In this document: in pieces, positions 26,736 to 36,616 of the stretch
How positions within the stretch are numbered: position 1 is the first letter of the stretch
How the letters are laid out: each line of letters starts with the position of its first letter
NCBI RefSeq assembly: GCF_950101795.1
Contig: NZ_CATNLZ010000002.1
Coordinates: 62,001 to 126,000 of the forward strand
Length of the DNA stretch: 64,000 nucleotides
Direction: 5' to 3'
Source of the DNA: Nocardioides sp. T2.26MG-1
GTDB taxonomy: Bacteria > Actinomycetota > Actinomycetes > Propionibacteriales > Nocardioidaceae
Program-made: the position numbers and the translations under genes
Notes under the pieces: generated by a model
What the model saw: the letters and a program-made list of their open reading frames with translations, nothing else
Told to the model about the DNA's origin: nothing
The model's database searches: none

Positions 26736-27389
26736 ATGCGAGAGGCCTTCCACGAACAGCTCGACGCGATGTTCCGCGATCTGGCGAGCATCTGCGAGAA
26801 CGTCGAGACCGCCGTCCGGCTGGCGACCGAGGCGCTGCTCTCGGGCGACGCCCGGATCGCCGAGGGTGTGATCAGCGCCGACGCCGAGATCGACCGGGCC
26901 CGGGAGCGGGTCGAGGACTCGGCGTTCCTGCTGCTGTCCCTCCAGCAGCCGGTCGCCAGCGACCTGCGCACCGTGGTCGCGGCGCTCCGGATGGTCAGCG
27001 AGCTCGAGCGGATGGGCGACCTCTCCGTGCACGTCGCCAAGATCGCGCGGCTCCGGGTGCCCAACCTCGCCGTACCCGACGACGTCTCCCCGACGATCGA
27101 GCGGATGGCCCACGTCGCCGAGGACATGGTCCGGCGGGTCTCCAAGATCATCACCGACCGCGACGTCGACGAGGCCCTCGCGCTGGTCCGCGAGGACGAG
27201 GAGATGGACCAGCTGCGGCGCAGCACGTTCGCCGAGATGCTCTCCGCCGACTGGAGCCACGGCGTCGAGGCAGCCGTCGACATCGCCCTGCTGGGCCGGT
27301 ACTACGAGCGGATCGCCGACCACGCCGTCTCGGTCGCCAACCGGGTCGTGTTCGTCGTCACCGGCGAGAACCCCCGGGCTTCCGCCTAG
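26736..27389 (+). CDS. phoU: Phosphate-specific transport regulator PhoU
   Basis: 217 residues, two three-helix PhoU repeats. Metal-site motifs are ELERMGDLSVHVAK (repeat 1) and GRYYERIADHAVSVAN (repeat 2), both of the E(R)xxDH/N type. It damps SenX3-RegX3 signalling when phosphate is plentiful by linking the Pst transporter to the kinase. It is divergent from senX3 with a shared PHO box. Confidence 0.97.
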   Translation: MREAFHEQLDAMFRDLASICENVETAVRLATEALLSGDARIAEGVISADAEIDRARERVEDSAFLLLSLQQPVASDLRTVVAALRMVSELERMGDLSVHVAKIARLRVPNLAVPDDVSPTIERMAHVAEDMVRRVSKIITDRDVDEALALVREDEEMDQLRRSTFAEMLSADWSHGVEAAVDIALLGRYYERIADHAVSVANRVVFVVTGENPRASA

Positions 27390-27464
27390 AGGGCGTGGAG
27401 CTCGCTTCGCTCGCCGCTCGTTCTGTTCCGCCGACAGGCTCGCTGCGCTCGCGGCCAGAGATGC

Positions 27465-27517
27465 TCCCTGACGAAAGGGCCCCAGACCCATCGGATCTGG
27501 GGCCCTTTCGTCAGGGA
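27465..27517. terminator. Long palindromic hairpin between phoU and gpmA
   Basis: Arms 27465-27486 and 27496-27517 pair perfectly over 22 bases (core CCCTGACGAAAGGGCCC), loop CCCATCGGA. The outer stem and the flanking GGGACTACC are shared with the element at 16410-16472. It lies between convergent genes, so a bidirectional terminator is likely. Confidence 0.75.
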
Positions 27518-27526
27518 CTACCGCAC

Positions 27527-28267
27527 TTACCGACCCTGGTTGGCGACGGCGGCAGCAGCGGCCGCGGCGGCCTCGGGGTCAAGGTAGCGGCCGGCACCGG
27601 TGGGCCGGAAGTCGTCGTCGAGCTCGTAGACCAGCGGCATGCCGGTGGGGATGTTCAGCCCGGCGATGTCCTCGTCGCTGATCCCGTCGAGGTGCTTGAC
27701 CAGCGCGCGGAGGCTGTTGCCATGGGCGGCGATCAGCACCGTGTGGCCGGCCTGGAGGTCCGGGATGATGTCGGACTCCCAGTACGGCAGGAACCGTGCG
27801 ATGACGTCCTTGAGGCACTCGGTGTGGGGCATGTCGGCGCCGAGACCGGCATACTGCGGCAGCCCGAACTGGGAGAACTCGCTGTCCTCCTCGATCGGCG
27901 GCGGCGGGACGTCGAAGGAGCGACGCCAGAGCATGAACTGCTCCTCGCCGTACGCCTCGAGGGTCTCCTTCTTGTTCTTGCCCTGCAGGGCGCCGTAGTG
28001 GCGCTCGTTGAGGCGCCAGGAGCGCCGCACCGGGATCCAGTGCCGGTCGGCGGCGTCGAGGGCGAGGCATGCGGTGTTGATCGCGCGGCGCTGCACCGAG
28101 GTGTGCACGACGTCCGGCAGCACCCCGGCCTCGCGCAGCAGCTCGCCGCCGTGGACCGCCTCCGCGCGGCCCTTCTCGGTGAGGTCGACATCCACCCAGC
28201 CCGTGAAGAGGTTCTTCGCGTTCCACTCGCTCTCACCGTGGCGGAGCAGGATGAGCGTGTGGGTCAT
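27527..28267 (-). CDS. gpmA: 2,3-bisphosphoglycerate-dependent phosphoglycerate mutase
   Basis: 246 residues with a strong RBS (aaggag) before ATG 28267. Histidine-phosphatase fold: [20 protein letters not shown] (phospho-acceptor His near 8), [16 protein letters not shown], and the second His in [14 protein letters not shown]. It interconverts 3- and 2-phosphoglycerate in glycolysis and gluconeogenesis. Its position beside senX3/regX3 matches mycobacterial gpm1. The C-terminal tail is Ala-rich. Confidence 0.97.
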   Translation of the reverse strand: MTHTLILLRHGESEWNAKNLFTGWVDVDLTEKGRAEAVHGGELLREAGVLPDVVHTSVQRRAINTACLALDAADRHWIPVRRSWRLNERHYGALQGKNKKETLEAYGEEQFMLWRRSFDVPPPPIEEDSEFSQFGLPQYAGLGADMPHTECLKDVIARFLPYWESDIIPDLQAGHTVLIAAHGNSLRALVKHLDGISDEDIAGLNIPTGMPLVYELDDDFRPTGAGRYLDPEAAAAAAAAVANQGR

Positions 28268-28295
28268 GGGGTGTTCTCCTTGGCTGGTTGCTGGG

Positions 28296-28838
28296 TCAGT
28301 GCTCTTCGGTGGCCGGGGCCTCGACGTCGCACTCGTAGGCTGCGCTCGAGGAGCCGGTGGACGGGGTGGGGGCGAGGCCCTCGAACTCGTTGCAGGGGGG
28401 TACGACGGGGACGGACATCTCGACGGTCTCCCCGTTGTCGAGGCCGATCTTCACGGTCACGACCTTGCCGGGGCCGAAGTCGCCCTGGACCGTGACCGGG
28501 CCCTCGGTGGCGAGGTTGACCAGCCCACCGGGGGGGACCTCGACCGGGCTGAAGCCGTCGGCGGTCAGGGTCGAGTCACCCGCACCGGCGATCGACTCGA
28601 CGGTGACCGCCTCGTGCGGCTCGTTGTTGGCGAACGACGCGACGAACGCGCCCTCGCCGTCCTGGCCCGCGACGACGACGGCGTTGAGCACGTCGACCTT
28701 CGCGTCCCGGTTGTTGATCCCGGCGGTCGGGGTGTAGACCCGGTCCGTCGCGTAGTCGAACCCACACGAGGTCAGGGTCGCGGCAAGCGTGAGAGCGCCG
28801 ACGGTGGAGAGCAGTCGGGCGGACGTGCGAAGCTGCAT
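28296..28838 (-). CDS. Putative lipoprotein
   Basis: 180 residues. The signal [18 protein letters not shown] has lipobox LTSC at Cys25. The mature part ([34 protein letters not shown], a beta-rich domain) resembles actinobacterial surface lipoproteins found near this locus. No Cu-chaperone His/Met motif or enzymatic site is seen. It may form a unit with gpmA, which begins 28 bases after its stop. Confidence 0.8.
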   Translation of the reverse strand: MQLRTSARLLSTVGALTLAATLTSCGFDYATDRVYTPTAGINNRDAKVDVLNAVVVAGQDGEGAFVASFANNEPHEAVTVESIAGAGDSTLTADGFSPVEVPPGGLVNLATEGPVTVQGDFGPGKVVTVKIGLDNGETVEMSVPVVPPCNEFEGLAPTPSTGSSSAAYECDVEAPATEEH

Positions 28839-28921
28839 CTTCTAGGCCTTCACGGGTCTACGGCAGGGTGCGGGGCACAGCCTAGTGGTGACCGGACCCC
28901 GGCGCGGCCCCGGAGGGTGGA

Positions 28922-29788
28922 TCAGCGGCTCAGGCCGACGCTGTTGCCGACGACCAGGAGCCCGGCCACGGCGAGCACGACCCAGGCGAGCGCCAGCACC
29001 AGCAGCCGGGTCGCCCCGATCCTGAGCGCGACCCGCAGCGCCAGGTGCCGGTAGCCGTCCTCGTGGTCGGGGACCAGCCCGGGCAGCGCGCACAGCACGT
29101 GCACGCCGACGCCCAGCGCGGCCGCGAGCGCCACCATGGCGGGCTCGGGCGGGTTGCCGGAGGCCTCGCCGCCCCAGCCGCCGTACGAGAGGAACGCCGG
29201 GTAGCCGGCGTACGCCACCGCCCACGGCACCCACGAGAACCAGCCGCGCCGCAGCACGACGTTGCCGACCAGCCCGGCCGCGACCGTGCCGAGGTAGACA
29301 CTGCCCGCGGTGACGCCGTTCGACACCGACAGCGGCACCAGCAGCAGCACCGCGCAGATCAGCGCGAACCACGCCGTCCCCGGGTCGAGGTAGCCCTCGG
29401 CGATCGGCTTCCCGCTCGGCAGCCGCCGCTCGTCGCGGCGCCGGTCGACGAGGTCGTTGTGCCAGCCGAGCACCGCCTGCCCGACGAGCACCGTGACGAG
29501 GACCAGCGCGACCTCCCGGCCCGCGCGGCCGCTGAGCGCTGCGGCGATCGCGAGGCCGGCCGCGGTCAGCAGCGCGTGCCGCGGATGGGCGGCCCGGAGG
29601 AGGAGCACCGGCGTGCTGTGCGCGAGCGTACGGCGGCGCTCGCCCCGCCGGGTGGGGCCGGTGGGGGCCGCCGGGGTCGTCGTCGGCTCCGGCTCGGGCC
29701 CCGACTCGGGGGCCGGATCGGGCGCGGGCGCCTCGTCGGGGGCCGGGACGGCCCCGCGGATCTTGCGGCGGCGCAGGGTCGGCGACAT
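28922..29788 (-). CDS. UbiA-family membrane prenyltransferase
   Basis: 288 residues. A Pro/Glu/Ala-rich N-terminal tail (about 1-55) precedes 7-8 membrane helices. The first Asp-rich motif is GWHNDLVDRRRDE (about 110-122), and the second is LVPDHEDGYRH (about 235-245). UbiA enzymes move an isoprenyl chain to an aromatic or sugar acceptor (menaquinone, heme, decaprenyl-ribose). The acceptor is not readable; SCO6-type 'UbiA in the carD region' enzymes are uncharacterised to my knowledge. Confidence 0.88.
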   Translation of the reverse strand: MSPTLRRRKIRGAVPAPDEAPAPDPAPESGPEPEPTTTPAAPTGPTRRGERRRTLAHSTPVLLLRAAHPRHALLTAAGLAIAAALSGRAGREVALVLVTVLVGQAVLGWHNDLVDRRRDERRLPSGKPIAEGYLDPGTAWFALICAVLLLVPLSVSNGVTAGSVYLGTVAAGLVGNVVLRRGWFSWVPWAVAYAGYPAFLSYGGWGGEASGNPPEPAMVALAAALGVGVHVLCALPGLVPDHEDGYRHLALRVALRIGATRLLVLALAWVVLAVAGLLVVGNSVGLSR

Positions 29789-29999
29789 ACCCCGCAGTAT
29801 CAGCCAGAGGCCCGTCCGTGGCGGGAATTCGGGGTTCCTGGTGCGTCCGCCGCGGGCCCGACGCCCGGCCCGGAGCGGGCCGCCACCACACCCACCGCGG
29901 ATCTGTCAACCCCCGATTGTGCCCCTGACCTGCGCAAACGACCCGGAGAGGTTTCTCAGCCCGTGTTAAGATAGGGGCCTAGGAAGGGGTACCTGACAT
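29789..29999 (+). promoter_or_regulatory. carD upstream region with extended -10 promoter
   Basis: TGTTAAGAT (TG-n-TAAGAT, -10 hexamer 29967-29972) is an extended -10 box without a clear -35. RBS aggaagggg (29981-29989) lies 10 bases before ATG 30000. The rest of the gap holds nothing recognisable. Confidence 0.6.
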
Positions 30000-30485
30000 A
30001 TGACTTTCACCGTCGGCGAAACGGTTGTTTACCCGAATCACGGAGCCGCAGTCATCGAAGACATCGAGATGCGGAAGATCAAGGGAGAGGACCGGCAGTA
30101 CCTCGTACTCCGTATCGTCGCCCAGCAGGACCTGGTGGTCCGAGTGCCCGCCTGCAACCTCGACCTCGTCGGGGTCCGCGACGTCGTCGACAAGGAGGGG
30201 CTCGACCGGGTGTTCGACGTCCTCCGTGCCGCGCACGTCGAGGAGCCGACCAACTGGTCGCGTCGCTACAAGGCCAACCTGGAGAAGCTGCACAGCGGCG
30301 ACGTCATGAAGGTCGCCGAGGTCGTCCGCGACCTGTGGCGCCGTGAGCGCGACCGCGGCCTGTCCGCCGGCGAGAAGCGGATGCTCGCGAAGGCCCGGCA
30401 GATCCTGGTCTCCGAGCTCGCCCTGGCCGAGCACACCAACGAGGACAAGGCCGAGGCCCTGCTCGACGAGGTGCTCGCTTCCTGA
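30000..30485 (+). CDS. carD: RNA polymerase-binding transcription regulator CarD
   Basis: 161 residues, the usual CarD length. The N-terminal Tudor-like RNAP-interaction domain begins [20 protein letters not shown]. The basic helical C-terminal domain (about 70-161) includes the conserved Trp in [14 protein letters not shown] and the basic helix that contacts the upstream edge of the bubble. It stabilises open complexes at rRNA and housekeeping promoters. A strong hairpin follows the gene. Confidence 0.98.
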   Translation: MTFTVGETVVYPNHGAAVIEDIEMRKIKGEDRQYLVLRIVAQQDLVVRVPACNLDLVGVRDVVDKEGLDRVFDVLRAAHVEEPTNWSRRYKANLEKLHSGDVMKVAEVVRDLWRRERDRGLSAGEKRMLAKARQILVSELALAEHTNEDKAEALLDEVLAS

Positions 30486-30506
30486 CGCTCCACCGAGACG
30501 TACGCC

Positions 30507-30537
30507 GAGGCCCCCGGGTGATCCACCCGGGGGCCTC
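30507..30537 (+). terminator. carD terminator hairpin
   Basis: A perfect 14-base GC-rich stem (GAGGCCCCCGGGTG / CACCCGGGGGCCTC) with a 3-base loop, 22 bases after the carD stop. No T-tract, as usual in this lineage. Confidence 0.85.
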
Positions 30538-30576
30538 GTCGCGTCCCGGGTCGGCACGTCCTACGTTGGGGGCGCC

Positions 30577-31191
30577 ATGACCATCGATCCGTACGACGTC
30601 CAGGACGACCCGCCGCCGGCCCTCGGCACCGTGCTCACCGACGGGCGCGGCTCGCTGCCGTTCGCGCTGATCCACGGCGAGGCCCTGGTCGCCTGCGCCG
30701 CGTGGGCGCTCGGCGAGGCCGGCGTGCTGCCGGTCGACGAGGGCACGCCCTGGGAGGCCGTGGCCACCACCGGCGAGCCGTTCGTGGTGCACGACCCGCT
30801 GTGCCCGATGACGCCACCGGAGTTCGTCGCGGCCTGCGTGGCCCGCGCGCTCGAGCACGCGGGCGTCGTGGTCGGGGTCCGGCCGGTCACCGACACCGTC
30901 AAGGTCGTCGCCGACGGCGTGGTCGGCGAGACCGTCGACCGGGACGCACTGGTCTCGGTCGCCTCGCCGGTGGTGCTGCCGCCCGAGGTGGTCGCCGACC
31001 TGGAGGCGCTGCCCTCGCACGACCTCGTCGAGCTCGTCGCGGCGCTGCGCGGGCGCTATCCGGTGGAGCTGGTCGAGGCCCCGCCGGCCGCGCGCCGGAT
31101 CGGGTCGGAGGAGGACCTGCGGGTGCTGGAGGCGCTCACCGCAGGCGATCGGCCAGTCGATCAGCCAGGGCCAGGTCCTCGGGGAACGTGA
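30577..31191 (+). CDS. Degenerate IspD-like protein lacking the nucleotide-binding N-terminus
   Basis: 204 residues. The centre ([58 protein letters not shown]) follows IspD around HDAARPLV, PVTDTIK and the QTPQ strand. The N-terminal CTP-binding loop AAGxGxR, the invariant lysine and the QTPQ motif are missing. Cytidylyltransferase activity is therefore unlikely. It converges on and overlaps the true ispD by 56 bases at the 3' ends. It may be an accessory or regulatory paralogue conserved in this lineage. Confidence 0.75.
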   Translation: MTIDPYDVQDDPPPALGTVLTDGRGSLPFALIHGEALVACAAWALGEAGVLPVDEGTPWEAVATTGEPFVVHDPLCPMTPPEFVAACVARALEHAGVVVGVRPVTDTVKVVADGVVGETVDRDALVSVASPVVLPPEVVADLEALPSHDLVELVAALRGRYPVELVEAPPAARRIGSEEDLRVLEALTAGDRPVDQPGPGPRGT

Positions 31192-31816
31192 CCTTGAGGT
31201 TGCGCGGCCCGCTGGGCACCGCCACCACCGGCAGGTCGGTGTAGCGGCTCCAGCACGCCGCGGTGTCGGTGCCGTCGAAACCGTCGGTCTCGGCTCCGGC
31301 GTACGCCGCCAGCAGCTCGCGGGCCCGGAACGCCTGCGGGGTCTGCACGCCGTCCAGCTCGGGAAGCGCCCGGCCGTCCAGGGCGAGCAGCCCCCGCAGC
31401 GGCAGCACCGGGATCGCGCCCCCACGGGCCCGGGCCGCGTCGATCGTGGCCGCGAACAGCTCGCGACCGGCCAGCGGCCGCGCGCCGTCGTGGATGGCCA
31501 CCACGTCGATGTCGCCGGCCTCGACCTCGGCGGCGAGCGCACGCAGGGCGTTCCACTCCGAGCCGTGCCGGGTCGCACCACCCTCGACGATGCCGATCTC
31601 GGCCGCGCCGAGGTGCGGCGCCAGGGCCGTGGCCACCAGCTCGGCCTCGCCCGGGCGGACCACGACCAGCACCCGGCGTACGTCTGCGAGCGCGAGCGCG
31701 TCGCGCACCGACCACGCGAGCAGCGGCCGGTCACCGAGGGGCAGCAGCACCTTGTTGGTCGCCGCGCCCACCCGCGTGCCGGAGCCCGCGGCGAGGATCA
31801 CGACGGCGGCGGGCAC
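31136..31816 (-). CDS. ispD: 2-C-methyl-D-erythritol 4-phosphate cytidylyltransferase
   Basis: 226 residues, GTG start at 31816. CTP-binding loop [11 protein letters not shown] and [11 protein letters not shown] (catalytic Arg/Lys), [32 protein letters not shown] and [14 protein letters not shown]. The usual PVTDTIK segment is replaced by [13 protein letters not shown], a local divergence. It makes CDP-methylerythritol in the MEP isoprenoid pathway. ispF is nearby on the same strand but separated by a convergent nirD-like gene. Confidence 0.93.
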   Translation of the reverse strand: MPAAVVILAAGSGTRVGAATNKVLLPLGDRPLLAWSVRDALALADVRRVLVVVRPGEAELVATALAPHLGAAEIGIVEGGATRHGSEWNALRALAAEVEAGDIDVVAIHDGARPLAGRELFAATIDAARARGGAIPVLPLRGLLALDGRALPELDGVQTPQAFRARELLAAYAGAETDGFDGTDTAACWSRYTDLPVVAVPSGPRNLKVTFPEDLALADRLADRLR

Positions 31817-32097
31817 CCGGGCAGTGTAGGGCTCGAACCACGGCGGGCGTCGCGAGGGTTTTCACGGCTGTTACACGGCGAAACAGCCGCTCAACACCCC
31901 GGCCCTAGTGTCGCGTCTCGGTAGTTGTTGAACGGTTGGCGTTCTCAGGGTGTGTGCATCGCAAGGCGCTGGCGTGCCGCCATACCCGCTCGTATCGCAA
32001 GCGTCGGCAACGCAGCGAGGTGCGTGCCATGTGGGCGCGGAGCGCCCAAGAACCTCTGGACGCGGCACTCGTTCGACGGACCAGGAAGGGGGCCCCG
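31817..32097. other. Intergenic gap of about 280 bases
   Basis: A divergent upstream region of ispD and the nirD-like gene. No gene is seen. The RBS aggaaggggg precedes ATG 32098. No clear repeat or operator was found. Confidence 0.5.
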
Positions 32098-32523
32098 ATG
32101 ACGCCGGGACCGCGGAGCCGCAGCGCGGAGGAGTGGCAGCCCGTCTGCCGCGTCGCCGAGCTCGAGGTCGAGCGTGGGGCCACCGCGCTGGTGCACGGCC
32201 AGGCGATCGCGCTGTTCCGGACCCCGGACGACCAGGTCTACGCGCTCGGCAACCACGACCCGTTCGCCAAGGCGTCGGTGATCGCCCGCGGGATCGTGGG
32301 GGTGCGCGGCGGCGTGCCGTTCGTCGCCTCGCCCACCCACAAGCACGCCTTCGACCTGCGCAGCGGCAGGTGCCTGGACGACGACCACGTGTCGATCCCG
32401 GCCTACGACGTCCACATCATCGAGGGCGTGGTGCTGGTGGGCCACCGCAAGGACACCGTGGCGCCGGGGACGCCGGGGACGCCGGGGACCCCGGTCACGC
32501 CCACCCGAGGCGCCCGGGGGTGA
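32098..32523 (+). CDS. NirD-type Rieske-like protein (assimilatory nitrite reductase small subunit)
   Basis: 141 residues. NirD-like fold: [60 protein letters not shown] and [16 protein letters not shown]. As in NirD, the Cys-x-His / Cys-x-x-His iron-sulfur ligands are absent. The large subunit NirB is not in the window. It lies between ispD and ispF on the opposite strand and overlaps the ispF end by 29 bases, so it looks inserted into the ispD-ispF unit. The C-terminal GTPGTPGTP tail is encoded by short tandem repeats. Confidence 0.88.
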   Translation: MTPGPRSRSAEEWQPVCRVAELEVERGATALVHGQAIALFRTPDDQVYALGNHDPFAKASVIARGIVGVRGGVPFVASPTHKHAFDLRSGRCLDDDHVSIPAYDVHIIEGVVLVGHRKDTVAPGTPGTPGTPVTPTRGARG

Positions 32524-33001
32524 CCAGCGCGGTGGCGATCGCCGCGACCCCCTCGCCACGGCCGGTGAGGCCCAGCCCGTCGGTGGTCGTGGCCGACACG
32601 CTCACCGGGGCGCCGACGGCCGCACCGAGAGCCGCCTCCGCCTGAGCCCGGCGCGCGCCGAGCCGGGGGCGGTCGCCGATCACCTGCACGGAGACGTTGC
32701 CGATCGCGAACCCCGCCGCCCGGACCCGCCGGGCGGTCTCGGTGAGCAGCGCGGCCCCGGACGCACCCGCCCACGCGGGGTCCGACGTACCGAAGTTGGA
32801 GCCGAGGTCGCCGAGCCCGGCGGCCGACAGCAGCGCGTCGCACGCGGCGTGCGCGGCGACGTCGGCGTCCGAGTGGCCCTCCAGGCCCTGCGGCTCCTCG
32901 GGCCAGTGCAGCCCGGCGAGGTGCATCGGGACGCCGTCCGCGAGCCGGTGCACGTCCGTGCCGATGCCGATCCTGGGCGAGTGCTCCACAGGAGGGATCA
33001 T
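32495..33001 (-). CDS. ispF: 2-C-methyl-D-erythritol 2,4-cyclodiphosphate synthase
   Basis: 168 residues. Zinc and active-site motifs: [10 protein letters not shown] (DxH), [19 protein letters not shown] (HSDAD), [12 protein letters not shown], and [12 protein letters not shown]. The C-terminal [16 protein letters not shown] closes the cyclase. It forms the cyclodiphosphate from CDP-ME 2-phosphate. Its start is only 8 bases from the divergent molybdoenzyme start, so promoters must lie inside the neighbouring coding sequence or one start is misplaced. Confidence 0.96.
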   Translation of the reverse strand: MIPPVEHSPRIGIGTDVHRLADGVPMHLAGLHWPEEPQGLEGHSDADVAAHAACDALLSAAGLGDLGSNFGTSDPAWAGASGAALLTETARRVRAAGFAIGNVSVQVIGDRPRLGARRAQAEAALGAAVGAPVSVSATTTDGLGLTGRGEGVAAIATALVTPGRLGWA

Positions 33002-33009
33002 GCCGGACG

Positions 33010-34602
33010 GTGCGCAACAATCGCTCGGTGAGCACCTCCCGCGCGTGGTCGGTCGCCGGCCTGGTCGCCGGGTTCGCCGGTCTCGCCGTGAGCTACGGCC
33101 TCGCGATGGTGATGACGATCCGGGACTCGCCGCTGGTCGCGGTCGCCGAGCTGGTGGTCCGGCTGACGCCCGGGCCCGTGGTGGAGTTCGTGATCAAGTT
33201 CTTCGGCAGCGGGGACAAGGCGTTCCTGCTGGTCGTGCTGGTGGTGCTCAGCGCCGCGATCTTCGCGTGGACGGGCCGGCTCGCGCGGCGCACCCGGTGG
33301 GCGCCGGTGATCGTGTACGGCCTGCTGGCCGTGCTCGGGGGCGTCGCCGTCTGGGTCCAGCGCTCCGCGACCGCGCTCGACGCGCTGCCGGTGGCCGCCG
33401 GCCTCGCGACCTGGCTGGTCTGCCTCTCGCTCCTCACCGAGCCGCTGCGCCGCCACGAGCGGGCCACGACCACCGAGCCCGGGGACGTCTCCGGGCCGGC
33501 GCGCACCGGCCACACCCGCCGTACGTTCCTGGTCCGCGCGGGCGGCATGACCGCCGCCGCGGCCGTGCTCGGCGTCGTCGGCCGGGCCGTCGGCAGCGGC
33601 CGCCGCCACGTGGAGGAGACCCGCCGGCTGCTGCGGCTGCCGGGGGTGACCCGGCCGGTGCCGCCCAAGGACTCGCGCGTCGACGTGCCGGAGATGACTC
33701 CGTGGATGACGCCGACCGACGACTTCTACCGGATCGACACGGCGTTCGTGGTGCCCGCGATCGAGCCGGACGACTGGCTGCTGCGCATCCACGGGATGGT
33801 CGACCGCGAGATCGTGGTGACCTACCAGGACCTCGTCGACGGGGCGACGACCGAGGCCTGGGTGACGCTCAACTGCGTGTCGAACGAGGTCGGCGGCGAC
33901 CTGATCGGCAACGCCTGGTGGAGCGGGGTCCGGATCGCCGGGCTGCTGCGTGCGGCCGGCGTGCACACGGGCGCGGACGCGGTGCTGCAGACCTCCGAGG
34001 ACGGCTGGACGTGCGGTACGCCGCTGAGCGTCCTCACCGACGACCGGGACGCGATGCTCGCGGTCGCGATGAACGGCGAGCCGCTCCCCATCGAGCACGG
34101 GTTCCCGGTGCGCACGGTCGTGCCCGGGCTCTACGGCTACGTCTCGGCCTGCAAGTGGGTCGTGGACATGAAGGTCACCCGGTTCGCCGACATCGAGGCC
34201 TACTGGACCGAGAAGGGCTGGTCCGAGCTCGGCCCGGTCAAGATCTCCTCGCGGATCGACGTGCCCCGCGGCGGCGGCGAGGTGGCGGCCGGCGGCGCCC
34301 AGGTCGCCGGCGTCGCCTGGGCCCAGCACACCGGCATCGACGCCGTGGAGATCTCGGTCGACGGCGACGCGTGGACGCCGGCGCGGCTGGCCGGGGTGCC
34401 CAGCACCGACACCTGGGTGCAGTGGGTGGCGGCCGTCGACCTCGCCCCCGGCGACCACACGTTGAGCGTGCGGGCCAGGGACGCCGACGGGCTCGTGCAG
34501 ACCGGGGAGGTGCAGGACGTGCTGCCCGACGGCGCCACCGGCTGGCACACCATCGACCTCACGGCCGTCGAGCCGGGTCAGACCCAGGAGGAGGACGGGT
34601 GA
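33010..34602 (+). CDS. Sulfite-oxidase-family molybdopterin oxidoreductase with N-terminal membrane domain
   Basis: 530 residues. An N-terminal domain of four to five membrane helices (about 12-140) is followed by a twin-arginine-like [12 protein letters not shown] segment (about 167-178). Then comes the sulfite oxidase Moco domain with [20 protein letters not shown]; Cys289 is the molybdenum ligand. A C-terminal dimerisation (Mo-co_dimer/Ig-like) domain ends the protein (about 415-520). There is no heme domain. It probably acts outside the membrane on sulfite or another oxo-acceptor, passing electrons to the chain. Start GTG 33010; GTG 33028 is an alternative. Confidence 0.92.
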   Translation: MRNNRSVSTSRAWSVAGLVAGFAGLAVSYGLAMVMTIRDSPLVAVAELVVRLTPGPVVEFVIKFFGSGDKAFLLVVLVVLSAAIFAWTGRLARRTRWAPVIVYGLLAVLGGVAVWVQRSATALDALPVAAGLATWLVCLSLLTEPLRRHERATTTEPGDVSGPARTGHTRRTFLVRAGGMTAAAAVLGVVGRAVGSGRRHVEETRRLLRLPGVTRPVPPKDSRVDVPEMTPWMTPTDDFYRIDTAFVVPAIEPDDWLLRIHGMVDREIVVTYQDLVDGATTEAWVTLNCVSNEVGGDLIGNAWWSGVRIAGLLRAAGVHTGADAVLQTSEDGWTCGTPLSVLTDDRDAMLAVAMNGEPLPIEHGFPVRTVVPGLYGYVSACKWVVDMKVTRFADIEAYWTEKGWSELGPVKISSRIDVPRGGGEVAAGGAQVAGVAWAQHTGIDAVEISVDGDAWTPARLAGVPSTDTWVQWVAAVDLAPGDHTLSVRARDADGLVQTGEVQDVLPDGATGWHTIDLTAVEPGQTQEEDG

Positions 34603-35378
34603 GCGACTTCGGCGACCGGACCGGCGCGGCCCTGGTGGTCGGCGGCAGCGGCGGCCTCGGCCTGGCGATCGCCCGGATGCTCGCCAGCCGCGGGTCCGAC
34701 GTCGCCCTCACCTACCGCTCGCGGCCCGACGCCGGCGTCGCGGCCGCGGACGCGGTGCGGGAGTGGGGACGGCACGCGTCGTCGTACGCCCTCGACCTCG
34801 GCGGCGCGCCGGCCACGACCGACGCGGCCGCGGTCGTCGACGCGGTGGTCGCCGCCCACGGCGGGCTGCACACGCTGGTGTACGCCGCCGGCCCGCACGT
34901 GCCGATGACGCACCTGTCCGCGGTCGAGCCGGCGGCGATGGCCGCGCAGCTGGCCGCGGACGCGGCCGGGTTCTTCGCGGTCGTCCGTCCCGCGCTGCCG
35001 GCGCTGCGGGACGCGCAGGGGTCGGTCGTCGCGGTCACCACCGCCGCGACCGCGCGCTACCCCGTGCGCGACGGGCTCTCGTCCGCGCCGAAGGCGGCCG
35101 TCGAGGCGATCGTGCGGGCCCTCGCCGCCGAGGAGGGGCGGTACGGCGTGCGCGTCAACGCCGTCGGACCCGGCATGCTCACCGACGGGATGGCCGCCCG
35201 GCTGATCGGCTCCGGTGACCTCGACGACGCGGCGCTCGCCGCCGCCCGCCGCAACATCCCGCTGCGGCGGTTCGGCACCGCCACCGACGTCGCCGAGGCG
35301 GTCTGCTTCCTCGCCTCCGACCGCGCCGGCTTCATCTCGGGGCAGAAGCTGGACGTGGACGGCGGGTTCGGCGTCTGA
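34599..35378 (+). CDS. SDR-family protein with atypical active site
   Basis: 259 residues from GTG 34599 (4-base overlap with the molybdoenzyme gene). Cofactor motif VVGGSGGLGLAIARML, then YAAGPHV where NNAG is usual. The catalytic YxxxK position reads GLSSAPKAAVEA, so the lysine is kept but the tyrosine is replaced by serine. An upstream tyrosine (ARYPVRDG) could stand in, as in FabI-like spacing. C-terminal GFISGQKLDVDGGFGV is standard. The reaction is unknown; co-translation suggests a link to the molybdoenzyme. Confidence 0.83.
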   Translation: MSDFGDRTGAALVVGGSGGLGLAIARMLASRGSDVALTYRSRPDAGVAAADAVREWGRHASSYALDLGGAPATTDAAAVVDAVVAAHGGLHTLVYAAGPHVPMTHLSAVEPAAMAAQLAADAAGFFAVVRPALPALRDAQGSVVAVTTAATARYPVRDGLSSAPKAAVEAIVRALAAEEGRYGVRVNAVGPGMLTDGMAARLIGSGDLDDAALAAARRNIPLRRFGTATDVAEAVCFLASDRAGFISGQKLDVDGGFGV

Positions 35379-35397
35379 GAGGAGGGCCGCCCCCGGG

Positions 35398-36594
<1,197 letters not shown>

Positions 36595-36604
36595 CGAACA
36601 ACTC

Positions 36605-36610
36605 TAGACT
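36605..36610 (+). promoter_or_regulatory. Candidate -10 box for cysS (leaderless)
   Basis: TAGACT ends 6 bases before GTG 36617, with no room for an RBS. It lies within the 22-base gap to the divergent C39 peptidase gene. Confidence 0.6.
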
Positions 36611-36616
36611 TGGCCG

